NCBI RefSeq assembly: GCF_017744445.1 | Contig: NZ_JAGIBH010000003.1 | Location: 186,001 to 250,000, forward strand | Reading direction: 5' to 3' | Source: Caulobacter sp. | Lineage (GTDB): Bacteria; Pseudomonadota; Alphaproteobacteria; Caulobacterales; Caulobacteraceae | DNA: 64,000 nucleotides | Shown here: in pieces, positions 1-9,517 of the stretch | Numbering within the stretch: the first letter of the stretch is position 1 | How the letters are laid out: each line of letters begins with the position of its first letter | Program-made: the position numbers and the translations under genes | The notes under the pieces: model-generated | Told to the model about the DNA's origin: nothing | Databases searched by the model: none | The model's input: only the letters and a program-made list of their open reading frames with translations

Positions 1-764
1 TTACGGGCCATCATGTTCAGGCCCTCGACGCCGGCCGAGAAGGCCATGGCGGTATAGATGTAGCCCTTGGGCACGTGGGCGCCGAAGCCCTCAGCGATCA
101 GCACGGTGCCGATCATCAAGAGGAAGCCCAGGGCCAGCATCACCACGGTCGGGTTGTTGTTGATGAAGTTGGCCAGCGGGTCGGCGGCCAGCAGCATCAC
201 GGTAACGGCGACGATCACGGCGATGATCATGATCGGCAGGTGATCGGTCATGCCGACGGCGGTCAGGATCGAGTCGATCGAGAACACCAGGTCCAGCAGG
301 ATGATCTGGAAGATCGCCGAGCCGACGTTGGAGATCACGACGGTGGCCTTGTCCTTCTCCAGCACGTCGTCGCTCTTGCCCGGGTCGACCGTGTGGTGGA
401 TCTCCTTGGTCGCCTTCCAGATCAGGAAGACGCCGCCGGCGATCAGGATCAGGTCGCGCCACGAGAAGGCGGTCTCGAAGCCCGGCTCGCCATGCGCGCC
501 GACGGGGCCGGTGATGCCGAGATCAAAGACCGGCGCGGTCAGGCCGACAATGAAGGCGATGGTCGACAAAAGCACCAGGCGCATGATCAGCGCCAGCGAG
601 ATGCCGATGCGGCGCACCTTCTGCCGGTGCTCGGGCGGCAGCTTGTTCGACAGGATCGAGATGAAGACCAGGTTGTCGATCCCCAGGACCACTTCCATCA
701 CCACCAGGGTCACCAGGGCGGCCCAGGCAGCCGGGTCAGTGGCCAGGCTAAGGAGTTCGTTCAT
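1..764 (-). CDS. TerC family integral membrane protein (3' end outside window)
   Basis: The minus-strand reading frame from the ATG at 764 stays open to base 1 and runs off the window after about 254 residues, so the C-terminus is missing. The translation is almost entirely hydrophobic and has about seven membrane segments. It carries the TerC hallmark of two Asp-containing membrane motifs: GIDN near residues 28-31 in the first segment and SIDS near residue 160 in a later one. TerC-family proteins are linked to tellurite resistance and, more generally, to metal (Mn) handling at the inner membrane; the substrate cannot be inferred here. AGAGGA lies about 4 nt before the ATG as a ribosome binding site. 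The gene is divergent from the acyltransferase, with a 131-bp spacer. Confidence 0.9.
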   Translation of the reverse strand, partial: MNELLSLATDPAAWAALVTLVVMEVVLGIDNLVFISILSNKLPPEHRQKVRRIGISLALIMRLVLLSTIAFIVGLTAPVFDLGITGPVGAHGEPGFETAFSWRDLILIAGGVFLIWKATKEIHHTVDPGKSDDVLEKDKATVVISNVGSAIFQIILLDLVFSIDSILTAVGMTDHLPIMIIAVIVAVTVMLLAADPLANFINNNPTVVMLALGFLLMIGTVLIAEGFGAHVPKGYIYTAMAFSAGVEGLNMMAR

Positions 765-895
765 CGGTCCTCTCTATGGTTGTCAGACGAGCCATCGTTT
801 CGCGTACGCGTACATGTAACACAGCGAGATGGGTGGGTAACGCTGATCTTTCCACCGTGGGGGATGGAGGGACGGACCCTTAAGGACCGACGTCA

Positions 896-1993
896 ATGCA
901 AGACGGCGCGCATATCAAGCCCCTGACCGCCCTTCGGTTCTTCGCCGCCTTCTGGGTGGTGCTGTTCCACTATTGGCCCAAGCTGGACGTCGGTTTCACG
1001 CCGGCGATCGCGACCAAGGGCTATCTGGGCGTCGAGGCCTTCTTCGTGCTGTCGGGCTTCATCCTGTGCCACGTCTATCTGAGCGGCTTCGGGGAAGGGC
1101 GGTTCCGGTATGGCGACTTCCTGTGGAACCGGCTGGCGCGGGTCTATCCGCTGCACCTGGCCACCCTGGTCGGCGTCGGGGCCATGGCGTTCGCCGGCAC
1201 GATGGCCGGCCTGAACGTCGATCCCAACATCCTGTCGTGGAAGGCGCTGCCGTCGAACCTGCTGCTGGTCCACGCCTGGGGCTTCGCGCCCGTGGCTGGC
1301 TGGAACCACGCCTCGTGGTCGATCTCGGCCGAGTGGTTCGCCTACCTGACCTTCCCGGCCTTCGCCTTCGCGGCGTGGAAGCTGCGGGCGCGTCCCGTGG
1401 CTGCCGTGTTGGGCGCCCTGGCCTTCATCGCCGTGATCTATCCGACCTTCCAGGCGCTGGCCGGCTTCCCGCTGACGGAAGCCACCATCCAGTGGGGCGC
1501 GCTGCGGATCGTGCCGTGCTTCGCCTTCGGTTGCGCGCTGCACGCCCTGTGGCGCTCGGACCGATTCCCCACCCGACTCAGCGGCTACGGCGCCGCTTTA
1601 TTGAGCATGGTCACGCTTGGCGCGGTGCAATTTGGCGCCCCGGATTGGGTCATTGTGATGCTTTTGGGCGGCCTGATTTTCACCCTCGCGAGCCTCGCCA
1701 AGGGCGGTTTCGAGTTTGCTGGACAGTCAGTATTCGTCTATCTCGGCGAGATCAGCTACTCGACCTACATGATCTGTATTCCGTGGAAGATCCTGGCCAT
1801 CAATGCCGCGAGCAAGGTCCTCAATATCGAGGGCGACAAGTTGCCGCTGCTGGTCTGGGTCGCGATTGTGGCCGGGTTGGTCCCGCTCTCGGCGATCTCC
1901 TATCATTTCATAGAAAATCCGTGCCGCGAGCGCATGAAGACCTGGGCTGCTGGCTGGAAACAGCGCCGCTTGACCCTCGCAGGTGCGGCATAA
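896..1993 (+). CDS. Acyltransferase 3 family membrane protein
   Basis: A 365-residue inner-membrane protein of the acyltransferase-3 (OafA/NodX-like) family. The N-terminus has the family signature Arg-Phe-Phe-Ala-Ala-Phe followed by a membrane His at residue 25 (VVLFHYW), then GVEAFFVLSGF and a conserved RLARVYPLH segment; about ten hydrophobic segments follow. Members transfer acetyl or other acyl groups to sugars of O-antigen, capsule or peptidoglycan; the acceptor is unknown. AAGGA lies 9 nt before the ATG. Roughly from 1570 to the end, base composition drops and codons such as TTG, ATT and TTT become commoner than in the neighbours, which hints at recent exchange of the 3' half. It is followed by a CHAP amidase gene in the same direction, so a cell-envelope role is plausible. 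Confidence 0.88.
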   Translation: MQDGAHIKPLTALRFFAAFWVVLFHYWPKLDVGFTPAIATKGYLGVEAFFVLSGFILCHVYLSGFGEGRFRYGDFLWNRLARVYPLHLATLVGVGAMAFAGTMAGLNVDPNILSWKALPSNLLLVHAWGFAPVAGWNHASWSISAEWFAYLTFPAFAFAAWKLRARPVAAVLGALAFIAVIYPTFQALAGFPLTEATIQWGALRIVPCFAFGCALHALWRSDRFPTRLSGYGAALLSMVTLGAVQFGAPDWVIVMLLGGLIFTLASLAKGGFEFAGQSVFVYLGEISYSTYMICIPWKILAINAASKVLNIEGDKLPLLVWVAIVAGLVPLSAISYHFIENPCRERMKTWAAGWKQRRLTLAGAA

Positions 1994-2060
1994 ACACTCT
2001 TTTCACGTCTTCCTGGGAAGGTTATCCTTTAACCCAGTGACGCGGGGGAGTACCCACAGC

Positions 2061-2762
2061 ATGACGAAACGGACGAGGGCCCTTCTGGGTTCCCTGGCCG
2101 CTGCCGCCATGATCAGCTTTGCGCCGGTAGCGGCCAATGCTGACGGCTATTGGCAGTGCGTGCCGTTCGCCCGTCTGATGTCGGGTATCCAGATCTTTGG
2201 CGACGCCCGTACGTGGTGGTCGCAGGCCGCCGGCAAGTACGACACCGGCTCGGTTCCCAAGATCGGCTCTGTTCTCTCGTTCAAGCCGACCGCCCGCATG
2301 AACCTAGGCCACGTGGCCTTTGTCAGCCAGGTGCTCACCGACCGGGTCATCCAGGTCACCCACGCCAACTGGTCGATCATCGAGGGCGATCGCGGCCAGA
2401 TCGAAAAGGACGTCACCGTCGTCGACGTCTCGCCCAATGGCGACTGGACGCAGGTCAAGGTCTGGTACGACCCGATCCGCGACCTGGGCACCAGCGTCTA
2501 TCCGACCAACGGCTTCATCTACCAGGACGCCCAGGCGACCAAGATCGCCGTCGCGACCAGCAAGATCGCCATGGCCCAGAACGCCGTGGTCTCGGCCGCC
2601 AAGCAGGCCGCCAACCAGGTCGCCAATTCGGTCCGTTCCTCGCCGCTGGACATCATCGGTCAGGCCGCCGACTCGACCGATCGTATCGCCGCCCTGCTGG
2701 ACGCCGCCGCCAATGGTGGTTCGTCCAACGACAACAACAACAAGCAGAACGCCCCGCGCTAA
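2061..2762 (+). CDS. Exported CHAP-domain amidase/endopeptidase
   Basis: The ATG at 2061 (MTKRTRALLG) is preferred over the upstream in-frame start at 1983 because it begins a clean signal peptide (basic N-terminus, hydrophobic core, Ala-Asn-Ala cleavage site near residue 27) and has a GGGGGAG ribosome site about 10 nt upstream. The 233-residue product has a CHAP domain just after the signal. The predicted catalytic Cys33 is in QCVPFAR, His84 in LGHVAF and a polar Asn103 in HANW. CHAP enzymes cleave peptidoglycan amide bonds in the periplasm. The C-terminal 70 residues are Ala/Asn/Gln-rich and look disordered. It lies 67 bp after the acyltransferase and may be cotranscribed. The exact bond cleaved is not known. 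Confidence 0.85.
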   Translation: MTKRTRALLGSLAAAAMISFAPVAANADGYWQCVPFARLMSGIQIFGDARTWWSQAAGKYDTGSVPKIGSVLSFKPTARMNLGHVAFVSQVLTDRVIQVTHANWSIIEGDRGQIEKDVTVVDVSPNGDWTQVKVWYDPIRDLGTSVYPTNGFIYQDAQATKIAVATSKIAMAQNAVVSAAKQAANQVANSVRSSPLDIIGQAADSTDRIAALLDAAANGGSSNDNNNKQNAPR

Positions 2763-2824
2763 TTCGAGCGCGTTGACCTGAAGCTTAGGCCGGGGCACAC
2801 CCGGCCTGTAGCGAGGGCGCGAGC

Positions 2825-3784
2825 ATGCTCAGAATTCTCCGTCATGGCGCGCCTGGTTTCGAAGCCGGCGGCTTGTCGCCTGACTGGCGCGTGCCCGGCG
2901 ACGCGGTCTGGATCGAGCTGGTCGACCCCACCCGCGCCGAGGAAGTCGCCGTCGAGCAGTCGATCGGCCTCCTGCTGCCCACCCGTGAAGAGATGGCCGA
3001 GATCGAGGCCTCTTCGCGCCTGTATCAAGAGGACGGCGGCACGTTCATGACCGCCACGGTGCTGGTCAATGCCGACGGCGACCTGCCGACCGCCGCGCCG
3101 GTCACCTTCGTCCTGGCCGGCAATCGCCTGGTCACCATCCGCTATGTCGAGCCGCGCGCCTTCTCGGTGTTCGCCGCCCAGGCCGAGCGCCAGCCCAGCC
3201 TGTGCCCGAACGGCCTGCAGACCTTCCTGGGTTTGCTGGACGCCATCGTCGACCGCACCGCCGACATCCTCGAGCGCACCGCCGCCGAGGTCGAGGTGCA
3301 GTCGCGCGCCATCTTCGGCCGCCCGCGCGGCGCGGCCTTCGAGCAGATCCTCAACCGCTTGGGCAAGGCCCAGAACATCAACTCCAAGGCCCGCGACAGC
3401 CTGGTCAGCCTGGCCCGCCTGCTCAGCTTCGCGGCCCTGGCCGAGCAGTTCGACGGCTCCAAGGACCTGCGCGATCACCTCAAATCGCTGCAGCGCGACG
3501 TCCAGTCGATCACCGACCACTCCAGCTACCTGGCGGGCAACATCACCTTCCTGCTCGACGCGGCTCTCGGCTTGATCAACATCGAGCAGAACTCGATCTT
3601 CAAGGTGTTTTCGGTGTTCTCGGTGGTCCTGATGCCGCCGACGCTGATCGCCGGGATCTACGGCATGAACTTCGTGCACATGCCCGAGCTGCAATGGCTG
3701 GAGGGCTACCCCATGGCGCTGGGCATCATGATCCTGGTCGCCCTGGCGCCGCTGCTGTGGTTCCGCCGCAAGGGCTGGCTGTAA
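2825..3784 (+). CDS. CorA family divalent metal ion transporter
   Basis: A 319-residue protein with the CorA layout: a long cytoplasmic alpha/beta and helical domain, then two C-terminal membrane segments. The selectivity-loop signature YGMNF is at about residues 279-283 and is followed by MPEL, both diagnostic of CorA. The C-terminus ends with a basic tail (WFRRKGWL), as in Mg/Ni/Co CorA channels. The first domain is close in length to bacterial CorA. The GTG of a small membrane protein begins 2 nt after the stop, so the two are probably translated together. Mg2+ uptake is the likely role, but CorA-like ZntB Zn exporters share the fold and cannot be fully excluded. Confidence 0.92.
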   Translation: MLRILRHGAPGFEAGGLSPDWRVPGDAVWIELVDPTRAEEVAVEQSIGLLLPTREEMAEIEASSRLYQEDGGTFMTATVLVNADGDLPTAAPVTFVLAGNRLVTIRYVEPRAFSVFAAQAERQPSLCPNGLQTFLGLLDAIVDRTADILERTAAEVEVQSRAIFGRPRGAAFEQILNRLGKAQNINSKARDSLVSLARLLSFAALAEQFDGSKDLRDHLKSLQRDVQSITDHSSYLAGNITFLLDAALGLINIEQNSIFKVFSVFSVVLMPPTLIAGIYGMNFVHMPELQWLEGYPMALGIMILVALAPLLWFRRKGWL

Positions 3785-3786
3785 CC

Positions 3787-4080
3787 GTGGTAGAGCGGGG
3801 CGAGGCGGATCCGTCGTCACCGCTTACCCGGAAGATGGTGCTCATCGCCCTGCTCATCCCGAGCCTGGCGGCGATCTTTACCTTCCGCCGGTTGGCGCAA
3901 GCGCTATGGCTGCAGGTCATCAGGGGGCCTGGGCGACATGGTCAATTCATCGCGTTGGCGGAGGATCCGCATCGCTTCTGGGCGCGCGTCGGCGGCCAGC
4001 TGTTCACGCTGGTCATAGCCGTCGCGATCATCGTGCTCATCCTGCGGCACTGGCGATCGCGCCAAGCGTCAAAGGACTAG
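3787..4080 (+). CDS. Small two-segment membrane protein, unknown function
   Basis: An open frame of 97 codons starting at a GTG 2 nt after the corA stop (alternative ATG at 3835, inside the first hydrophobic segment). The product has a hydrophobic segment near residues 17-31, a polar middle with FIALAEDPHRFW, and a second hydrophobic segment (LVIAVAIIVLIL) near residues 76-87 followed by a basic end. No family is recognised. Position and spacing suggest translational coupling with the CorA-like gene. The hydrophobic pattern argues for a real gene, but the short length and weak start leave doubt. Confidence 0.55.
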   Translation: MVERGEADPSSPLTRKMVLIALLIPSLAAIFTFRRLAQALWLQVIRGPGRHGQFIALAEDPHRFWARVGGQLFTLVIAVAIIVLILRHWRSRQASKD

Positions 4081-4089
4081 CGCCGATTC

Positions 4090-4106
4090 CGCGACTTTCC
4101 GTCGCG
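4090..4106 (+). terminator. Weak hairpin after the corA operon
   Basis: A 6-bp perfect inverted repeat, CGCGAC and GTCGCG around a TTTCC loop, lies 10 nt after the small membrane gene. There is no T-run, so termination is only a suggestion. Confidence 0.25.
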
Positions 4107-4198
4107 CTCTGAACGTTTGCTTAAAGACGATGTGACACGGTGGACGCCGTTTCCCGCGTATCCCGTCCACCCTGTCCGAGCGCTCTCCAGACCGCACG

Positions 4199-5428
4199 AT
4201 GCCGCCCGCGTCTTCCCGCCCCAGTCTGATCCGCAACCTCCACGCTTCGGTGGTGCGCGAGGTGCTGGACGCGCATGCGCGCTACATCAAGGGGCTGCCC
4301 AAGGGCCGCCGCGCGGTTCTGCAGTATGTGAACCTCAACAACTACGAGCTGGACGGGGTCGACCTTTCCGAGGCCGACCTGACCGGCGCCCTGCTGGGCG
4401 GGGCCTCGCTGCGCGGGACCAAGCTGAGGCGGGCCACGCTGTACGGCACGGACCTGCGCGACAGCGATCTGCGCGACGCCGACCTCTCCCGCTGTGACAT
4501 GCGCGGCGCTTGTCTGCGCGGCGCCAATCTGGGTGGAGCGAACCTGGCCAATTGCGACCTGCGCGAGGGCGTCACCGCCGTGCAGGACGAGGAAAAGGGC
4601 CTGCGGATCCTGCAGCACTCCACGCGGCCGGGCGAGCTGGACTACGCCATGCTGCAGGGCGCCAACCTGAACGGGGCCCAGATGTCGGGGGCGTTCGCGC
4701 GCCAAGCGGACTTCACCGACGCCGACCTCTCCAACGTCACCCTGCAAGGCGCCAAGCTGACCAAGGCCTGCATGGACGGGGCGAACCTGTCGGGCGCCAA
4801 CCTGCACAATGCCGAGATGTCCCAGGTGTCGCTGCGCCGCGCGGTGCTGGTGGGCGTCGACGTCAGCGGCGCGGACCTGCGCGACGCCGACCTGACCGAG
4901 GTGCTGCGCGCGCCGCCGCCGATCATCTATGTCGACGACCTGCCCCTGCACGAGGTGCTGGAAGCCCACGAGCTGTTCTGCAAGACCGACGGCCGCGACG
5001 GCAGGGTCGGGGTGCTGTCCGACGTCGACTTCCGCCCGCTCAAGCGTCTGAAGGACCGTAAGCTGTCGGGCCTATACGCGCCCAAGGCCGTGTTCTTCGG
5101 CATGGACCTGGAAGGCGCCCAGTTGCAGGGCGCGAACCTGGCCGGCGCCGATCTGCGTGGGGCCAAGCTGAAGGGCGCCGACCTGCGCGGCGCCCGCCTC
5201 ATGGACGCCCAGCTGAACCGCGCGGATCTCTCGAACGCCAAGCTGGGGCCGCTGAAGATCGCCGAGGACCGGGTGATCCGCACCGACCTGACCCGCGCCG
5301 TGCTGCGCGGGGCCAATCTGCGGGGCGTCAGCGCCCCCCGCGCCCGCTTCATCGAGGCGGATCTCTCCAGCGCCAAGCTGGACGGCGCCGACCTGACGGG
5401 CGCCGAGATGCCGGCGCGCGGCGCCTAA
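4199..5428 (+). CDS. Pentapeptide repeat protein
   Basis: A 409-residue protein dominated by A(D/N)LXX repeats that form a right-handed quadrilateral beta-helix. Two repeat blocks are visible, roughly residues 50-235 and 300-405. They are separated by about 65 residues without repeats (containing [20 protein letters not shown]) that may fold as an inserted module. The N-terminal 50 residues are also non-repetitive. No signal peptide is seen, so it is probably cytoplasmic. Function cannot be assigned: some family members mimic DNA and protect gyrase, but most are uncharacterised. The start ATG has no strong ribosome site, and no better in-frame start is present. Confidence 0.88.
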   Translation: MPPASSRPSLIRNLHASVVREVLDAHARYIKGLPKGRRAVLQYVNLNNYELDGVDLSEADLTGALLGGASLRGTKLRRATLYGTDLRDSDLRDADLSRCDMRGACLRGANLGGANLANCDLREGVTAVQDEEKGLRILQHSTRPGELDYAMLQGANLNGAQMSGAFARQADFTDADLSNVTLQGAKLTKACMDGANLSGANLHNAEMSQVSLRRAVLVGVDVSGADLRDADLTEVLRAPPPIIYVDDLPLHEVLEAHELFCKTDGRDGRVGVLSDVDFRPLKRLKDRKLSGLYAPKAVFFGMDLEGAQLQGANLAGADLRGAKLKGADLRGARLMDAQLNRADLSNAKLGPLKIAEDRVIRTDLTRAVLRGANLRGVSAPRARFIEADLSSAKLDGADLTGAEMPARGA

Positions 5429-5484
5429 ACGTCCGTCTTCGCGTTCCGGTCGTATCGGGCAAAAGTTCCGATAGGAGAGGCCGC

Positions 5485-6243
5485 ATGACCCACGCCCTGA
5501 CGCCGATCGCCTTGCTCTGCCTGATGACCGCTGTGAGCTTGGCCGCCAAGGCCAACGCACAGGAACGGACTAACCGGACCGTCGTCGGCGGCGCGGTGAT
5601 CTACGCTCCCGCCTATCAGGGCGCAGAGGACTACCGCGTCCTGCCGTTCCCGGTGATCGACCTGAAGTACGGCCGCTTCTTCGCCAATTCGCGGCGCGGC
5701 ATCGGGGCCAATCTGGTCGACGGCGACACGGTGGATGTGGGGGCTGGCGTGACCTTCGTGCCGGGCTATCGCCGCCGCGACGCGCCCATCGGCATCGGCC
5801 GGGTGTCGGGCGGGGCCGGGGCGCGGGTCTCGGCCGACGTGAAGGCGGGCATGGTCATGGCCAGCCTGGGCGCGACCAAGGTGTTGTCGGGCGACCTCGA
5901 CGGCGTGCTGGTCGACGCGACTCTGGCCATGCCGTTCCGGCCGACCGACCGCCTGACCGTGATCCCCAGCGTATCCACGACCTGGGCCGACGGCGCCTAC
6001 ACCCGCAGCTATTTCGGCGTCAGCTCGACCCAGGCTGTGGCCTCGGGCCTGCCCGCCTATCGTCCCGGCGGCGGGATCAAGGATGTCTCGGCGTCTCTGA
6101 CCGCTAGCTATCGCCTGAACGATCGCGTCAGCCTGGGCGCGACCGGCTCGGTGTCCAAGCTGACCGGCGACGCCAGGAAGAGCCCGATCGTGTTCGACCC
6201 GACCCAGCCGTCGGCGGTGCTGTTGGTCTCCTATCGGTTCTAG
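5485..6243 (+). CDS. MipA/OmpV family outer membrane protein
   Basis: A 252-residue protein with an N-terminal signal peptide ending at Ala-Asn-Ala-Gln near residue 26. The mature chain alternates polar and hydrophobic residues and ends in aromatic Phe (SYRF), as expected for an outer-membrane beta-barrel. The opening [20 protein letters not shown] and the GVGAGVTF-like strands match the MipA/OmpV family. In E. coli MipA scaffolds peptidoglycan enzymes; other members are stress-responsive porin-like proteins. AGGAGAGG lies about 5 nt before the ATG. The gene stands alone between the pentapeptide gene and the peptidase. Confidence 0.87.
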   Translation: MTHALTPIALLCLMTAVSLAAKANAQERTNRTVVGGAVIYAPAYQGAEDYRVLPFPVIDLKYGRFFANSRRGIGANLVDGDTVDVGAGVTFVPGYRRRDAPIGIGRVSGGAGARVSADVKAGMVMASLGATKVLSGDLDGVLVDATLAMPFRPTDRLTVIPSVSTTWADGAYTRSYFGVSSTQAVASGLPAYRPGGGIKDVSASLTASYRLNDRVSLGATGSVSKLTGDARKSPIVFDPTQPSAVLLVSYRF

Positions 6244-6320
6244 GCAGGTTTTGGGCGCACTGAAGCCTTGCAGTGGGCGTTAACCTTGGTGTTGATGCAC
6301 GCGAACCACTGGAGTCTTCG

Positions 6321-7748
6321 ATGTCGCGTCTGTCCTGGATCGCCGCCGCCGCTGGCGTGCTGACCCTTACCGCTCTGGGAGGCGCCGCCCATGCGGCCGC
6401 CCCGCGCTTCGTGAAAACGGCTTGCGTCGGCGACTACAAGGGCGTCGACCTTAAGGTTGATTGCGGCAACCTGGTCGTCGACGAGACGCGCGGCGATCCC
6501 AAGACCCGCCGCATCAAGGTGGCCGTCGCCATCGTCCACGCCGCCCAGCCTAAGGCCGGCCTGCCGCCAGTGGTCTACCTGCACGGCGGTCCGGGCGGCT
6601 CGGCCCTGAAGAACCTGCCGCGTCTGCTCAAGAGCAAGACCTCGCGCGAGTTCATCGCGGCCGACCAGGACTGGATCTTCATCGACCAGCGTGGCGGCGG
6701 CCTGTCGGACCCGAACCTGGACTGCCCCGGCACGAACCTGACCGACGCCGGCCCGCCCTCGCAAAAGGATGCCGACGGCATCGTGGGTTGCCTGAAGGCC
6801 TTCCAGGCCAAGGGCGTGAACCTGTCGCGCTACAACGCCGTCGAGGTGGCCAAGGACGTCCAGGACCTGCGCCAGGTGCTGAAGCTGCCGCTAATCGACC
6901 TCTATGGCGGCTCGTACGGCACCCGCATCGAAGCGGCGATCCAGACCCATGCGGCCCAGGGCGTGCGGGCGGTGGTTCAGGACTCGCCCTGGCCGCCCGA
7001 GGCTGACTGGACCGTCGGCGGCCCGGCCATGGTCTCCAGCTCGATCGACATCGTCATGGCCAAGTGCGCTGTCGTGGCCGAGTGCGCCAAGCGCTATCCC
7101 GATCTGAAGGCCAAGCTGGCCGCGGTCGCCGAGCGCTGGCTGGCCGGTCCGCAGACCATCAACGGCAAGACCTACAATGCCGACGACCTGGGCGGCTATC
7201 TGATGGACGCCAGCTACTTCACCGCCGGCGTGCTGCCGCGCGACCTGTGGAAGATCATCCAGGGCGACGTCTCGCCGGTCGCCGACTTCGTCGAGAGCCG
7301 CGACTACTACAGCGAGGGCCAGTTCATGACCCACCTGTGCAAGGAAGAGATCCCGTTCGAGGCCCGCGCGGACGTGGCCAAGGGCACGGAAAACGATCCG
7401 GTCGCCCGCCTGATGGTGGTGTCGATGCAGCGCATCCACGACGTCTGCAAGGCCATCGATGTCGGCCCCATCTCGCCGGTCGAGCAGCAGCCGGTGAAGA
7501 CCGCCATCCCGACCCTGTTCCTTGCCGCCGAAATCGATCCGGGCTGCCCGCCCGAGCTGACCAAGGCCGCCTCTAAGGGCTATCAGGGCTCGCAGGTGGT
7601 GATCGTCACCAACGCCACCCATGGCGTCAGCCGCAACAGCCCGTGCGCCCGCCAGGCGATCCGCAACTTCTTCCAGGATCCGACCAAGCCGGTCGACCGC
7701 AGCTGCCTGCCGGCGGCCGATACGCCGATGACCTTTACGTACGAATAG
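6321..7748 (+). CDS. Secreted alpha/beta-hydrolase, S33 (proline iminopeptidase/TAP-like) peptidase
   Basis: The ATG at 6321 is chosen because GGAG lies 6 nt upstream and a Sec signal peptide starts there (cleavage near AHA-AAP, residue 25). The 475-residue product has the S33 aminopeptidase layout: oxyanion region HGGPGGS, nucleophile elbow GGSYGT (Ser near residue 198), a helical cap, a late acidic motif EIDPGCPPE (Asp near residue 406) and His in NATHGVSR near residue 434. These form a complete Ser-Asp-His triad. The C-terminal TAP-like segment has paired Cys residues, consistent with disulfides in the periplasm. It probably removes N-terminal residues from peptides; the substrate is not known. 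Confidence 0.88.
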   Translation: MSRLSWIAAAAGVLTLTALGGAAHAAAPRFVKTACVGDYKGVDLKVDCGNLVVDETRGDPKTRRIKVAVAIVHAAQPKAGLPPVVYLHGGPGGSALKNLPRLLKSKTSREFIAADQDWIFIDQRGGGLSDPNLDCPGTNLTDAGPPSQKDADGIVGCLKAFQAKGVNLSRYNAVEVAKDVQDLRQVLKLPLIDLYGGSYGTRIEAAIQTHAAQGVRAVVQDSPWPPEADWTVGGPAMVSSSIDIVMAKCAVVAECAKRYPDLKAKLAAVAERWLAGPQTINGKTYNADDLGGYLMDASYFTAGVLPRDLWKIIQGDVSPVADFVESRDYYSEGQFMTHLCKEEIPFEARADVAKGTENDPVARLMVVSMQRIHDVCKAIDVGPISPVEQQPVKTAIPTLFLAAEIDPGCPPELTKAASKGYQGSQVVIVTNATHGVSRNSPCARQAIRNFFQDPTKPVDRSCLPAADTPMTFTYE

Positions 7749-7846
7749 GCACGGGCGAGTAGGCTTCCAGCAACAAACCTGAACCATTTTCGCCTTGAAT
7801 CCCTTTTAGCAGCGCCGCGCTCCGCCGACGCCGCTGTGAGGACTTC

Positions 7847-9376
7847 TTGACGACGACGCTCGATCGCCGCGCCGCCCTGGCGCTGCTGGCCGGCGGCGCC
7901 CTGGCGCCGGGGCTGGCGTCCGCCGCCGCGCCCTTCTCGTTCGACCAGGTCAAGGCGCGCGCCCGCGCCCTGGCGAATAAGCCTTACGTCGCGCCGCCGC
8001 CTCCGCCGCCCGAAGTCCAGGCGATGGACTATGACGCCGCCCAGGGCGTCGGCTTCTATCGCGAGAAGATCCCGCTGTGGGGCGGTGACTGGGGGATCGA
8101 GCTGTTCCCCCTGAGCCGCGGCGTTTCCAAGACCGTGGCCGTCAACCTGGTCGAGAACGGCCGCGCCCGGGCGCTGGCCTACGATCCGGCGATGTTCTCG
8201 TCGCGCGAGGACAGCCCGTTCCGCAAGCTGCCGGCCACTGCGGGCTTCGCGGGTTTTCGGGCCATGAGCCGCGACGATCGCGGTGAGTGGCTGGTGTTCC
8301 ACGGCGCGTCCTATTTCCGCTCGCCGGCCCCCTACGGCCAGTACGGCCTGTCGGCGCGCGCCATCGCCGCCGACACCTATGCCGTCAAGCCCGAGGAATT
8401 CCCCGATTGGCGCGAGGTCTGGCTGGAGAAGGACGCGCAAGGGCGCCTCGTGATCCACGCCCTGATGGAGAGCCCCGGCATCGTCGGGGCCTATCGCTTC
8501 GTCAACGAGCGTAACGGCCTGGCCCTGACCCAGACGGTCGAGGCCAGCGTCCACTTTCGCCGCGCCTTCGACCAGATGGGCCTGGCGCCGCTGACCAGCA
8601 TGTTCTGGTTCGGCGAGGATCGCGGCGGTCCCGACTGGCGGCCCGAGATCCACGACAGCGACGGCCTGGCGATCTGGACGGGATCGGGCGAGCGGATCTG
8701 GCGGCCGCTCTCCAACCCCACGCGGGTGGTGACCAGCACCTTCAGCGACGACAACCCTCGGGGCTTTGGCCTGATCCAACGCGACCGCGACTTCGAGCAC
8801 TATCACGACGACCAGGCCCGCTCGGAGCGCCGCCCCAGCGTCTGGGTCGAGCCGCTTGGCAAGTGGGGGCGCGGCACCGTCCGCCTGGTCGAGATCCCGA
8901 CCGACAACGAGACCAATGACAACATCGTTGCTTTCTGGACGCCCGAAGCGCCGGTCAAGGCCAAGAGCCGGATCAACTTGGCCTACCGCCTGCACTGGAC
9001 CGGCGACGTCCCGGCGCCGACCGATCTGGCCCGCGTCGTGGCCACTCGCACGGGCCGGCCGGGCGAGCCGGGCAAGGATGGAGAGGCCCAAGGCCGCAAG
9101 ATCGCCGTCGAGTTCCGGGGCGAGAACCTGTTGGCCCTGCGCACGGCGATCGACATCCAGGCCGACGTCACCGCGCGAGGCGGCCAGATCCGCCTGCTGT
9201 CGCACTATCCGGCCGATCGCCGCGAGGCCGAGACCGACGCCCTGTGGCGGGTGGTGTTCGACGTGGCGCCCGATGGCGCGGAACCGGCCGACGTCCGCGT
9301 GGTGCTGCGGCAGAATGGTCGCGCCCTGAGCGAAACCTGGACCGCCTTGGTTTTTCCGGCTCCGGCCGGGAACTAA
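7847..9376 (+). CDS. opgD: Periplasmic glucan biosynthesis protein, MdoG/OpgD family
   Basis: A 509-residue protein matching the MdoG/OpgG/OpgD family over its length (for example PLWGGDWGIELFPLSRG and MFWFGEDRGGPDWRPEIHDSDG). The start is a TTG at 7847 with GAGG 5 nt upstream. The N-terminus carries a twin-arginine-like signal (DRRAALALLAGGALAPG), so export through Tat is likely; this is known for OpgD rather than OpgG, and opgD is given on that basis only. The protein acts in the periplasm on linear beta-glucan made by OpgH. It is followed by opgH after 141 bp in the same direction. opgG is an equally acceptable name. Confidence 0.88.
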   Translation: MTTTLDRRAALALLAGGALAPGLASAAAPFSFDQVKARARALANKPYVAPPPPPPEVQAMDYDAAQGVGFYREKIPLWGGDWGIELFPLSRGVSKTVAVNLVENGRARALAYDPAMFSSREDSPFRKLPATAGFAGFRAMSRDDRGEWLVFHGASYFRSPAPYGQYGLSARAIAADTYAVKPEEFPDWREVWLEKDAQGRLVIHALMESPGIVGAYRFVNERNGLALTQTVEASVHFRRAFDQMGLAPLTSMFWFGEDRGGPDWRPEIHDSDGLAIWTGSGERIWRPLSNPTRVVTSTFSDDNPRGFGLIQRDRDFEHYHDDQARSERRPSVWVEPLGKWGRGTVRLVEIPTDNETNDNIVAFWTPEAPVKAKSRINLAYRLHWTGDVPAPTDLARVVATRTGRPGEPGKDGEAQGRKIAVEFRGENLLALRTAIDIQADVTARGGQIRLLSHYPADRREAETDALWRVVFDVAPDGAEPADVRVVLRQNGRALSETWTALVFPAPAGN

Positions 9377-9517
9377 ACGCCGCCTGAAACCTTTCGGCCT
9401 CGCTTCCGCCGCGTTGATTGCGGGGAAGCCGGGGGCCGGGGGGCCAACGAGTGAACGGGCTTTCTGTTGATGCGAAGCGTAATTTGGCCGGCCGACGCGG
9501 TTCCGACGGAAGCGCCC

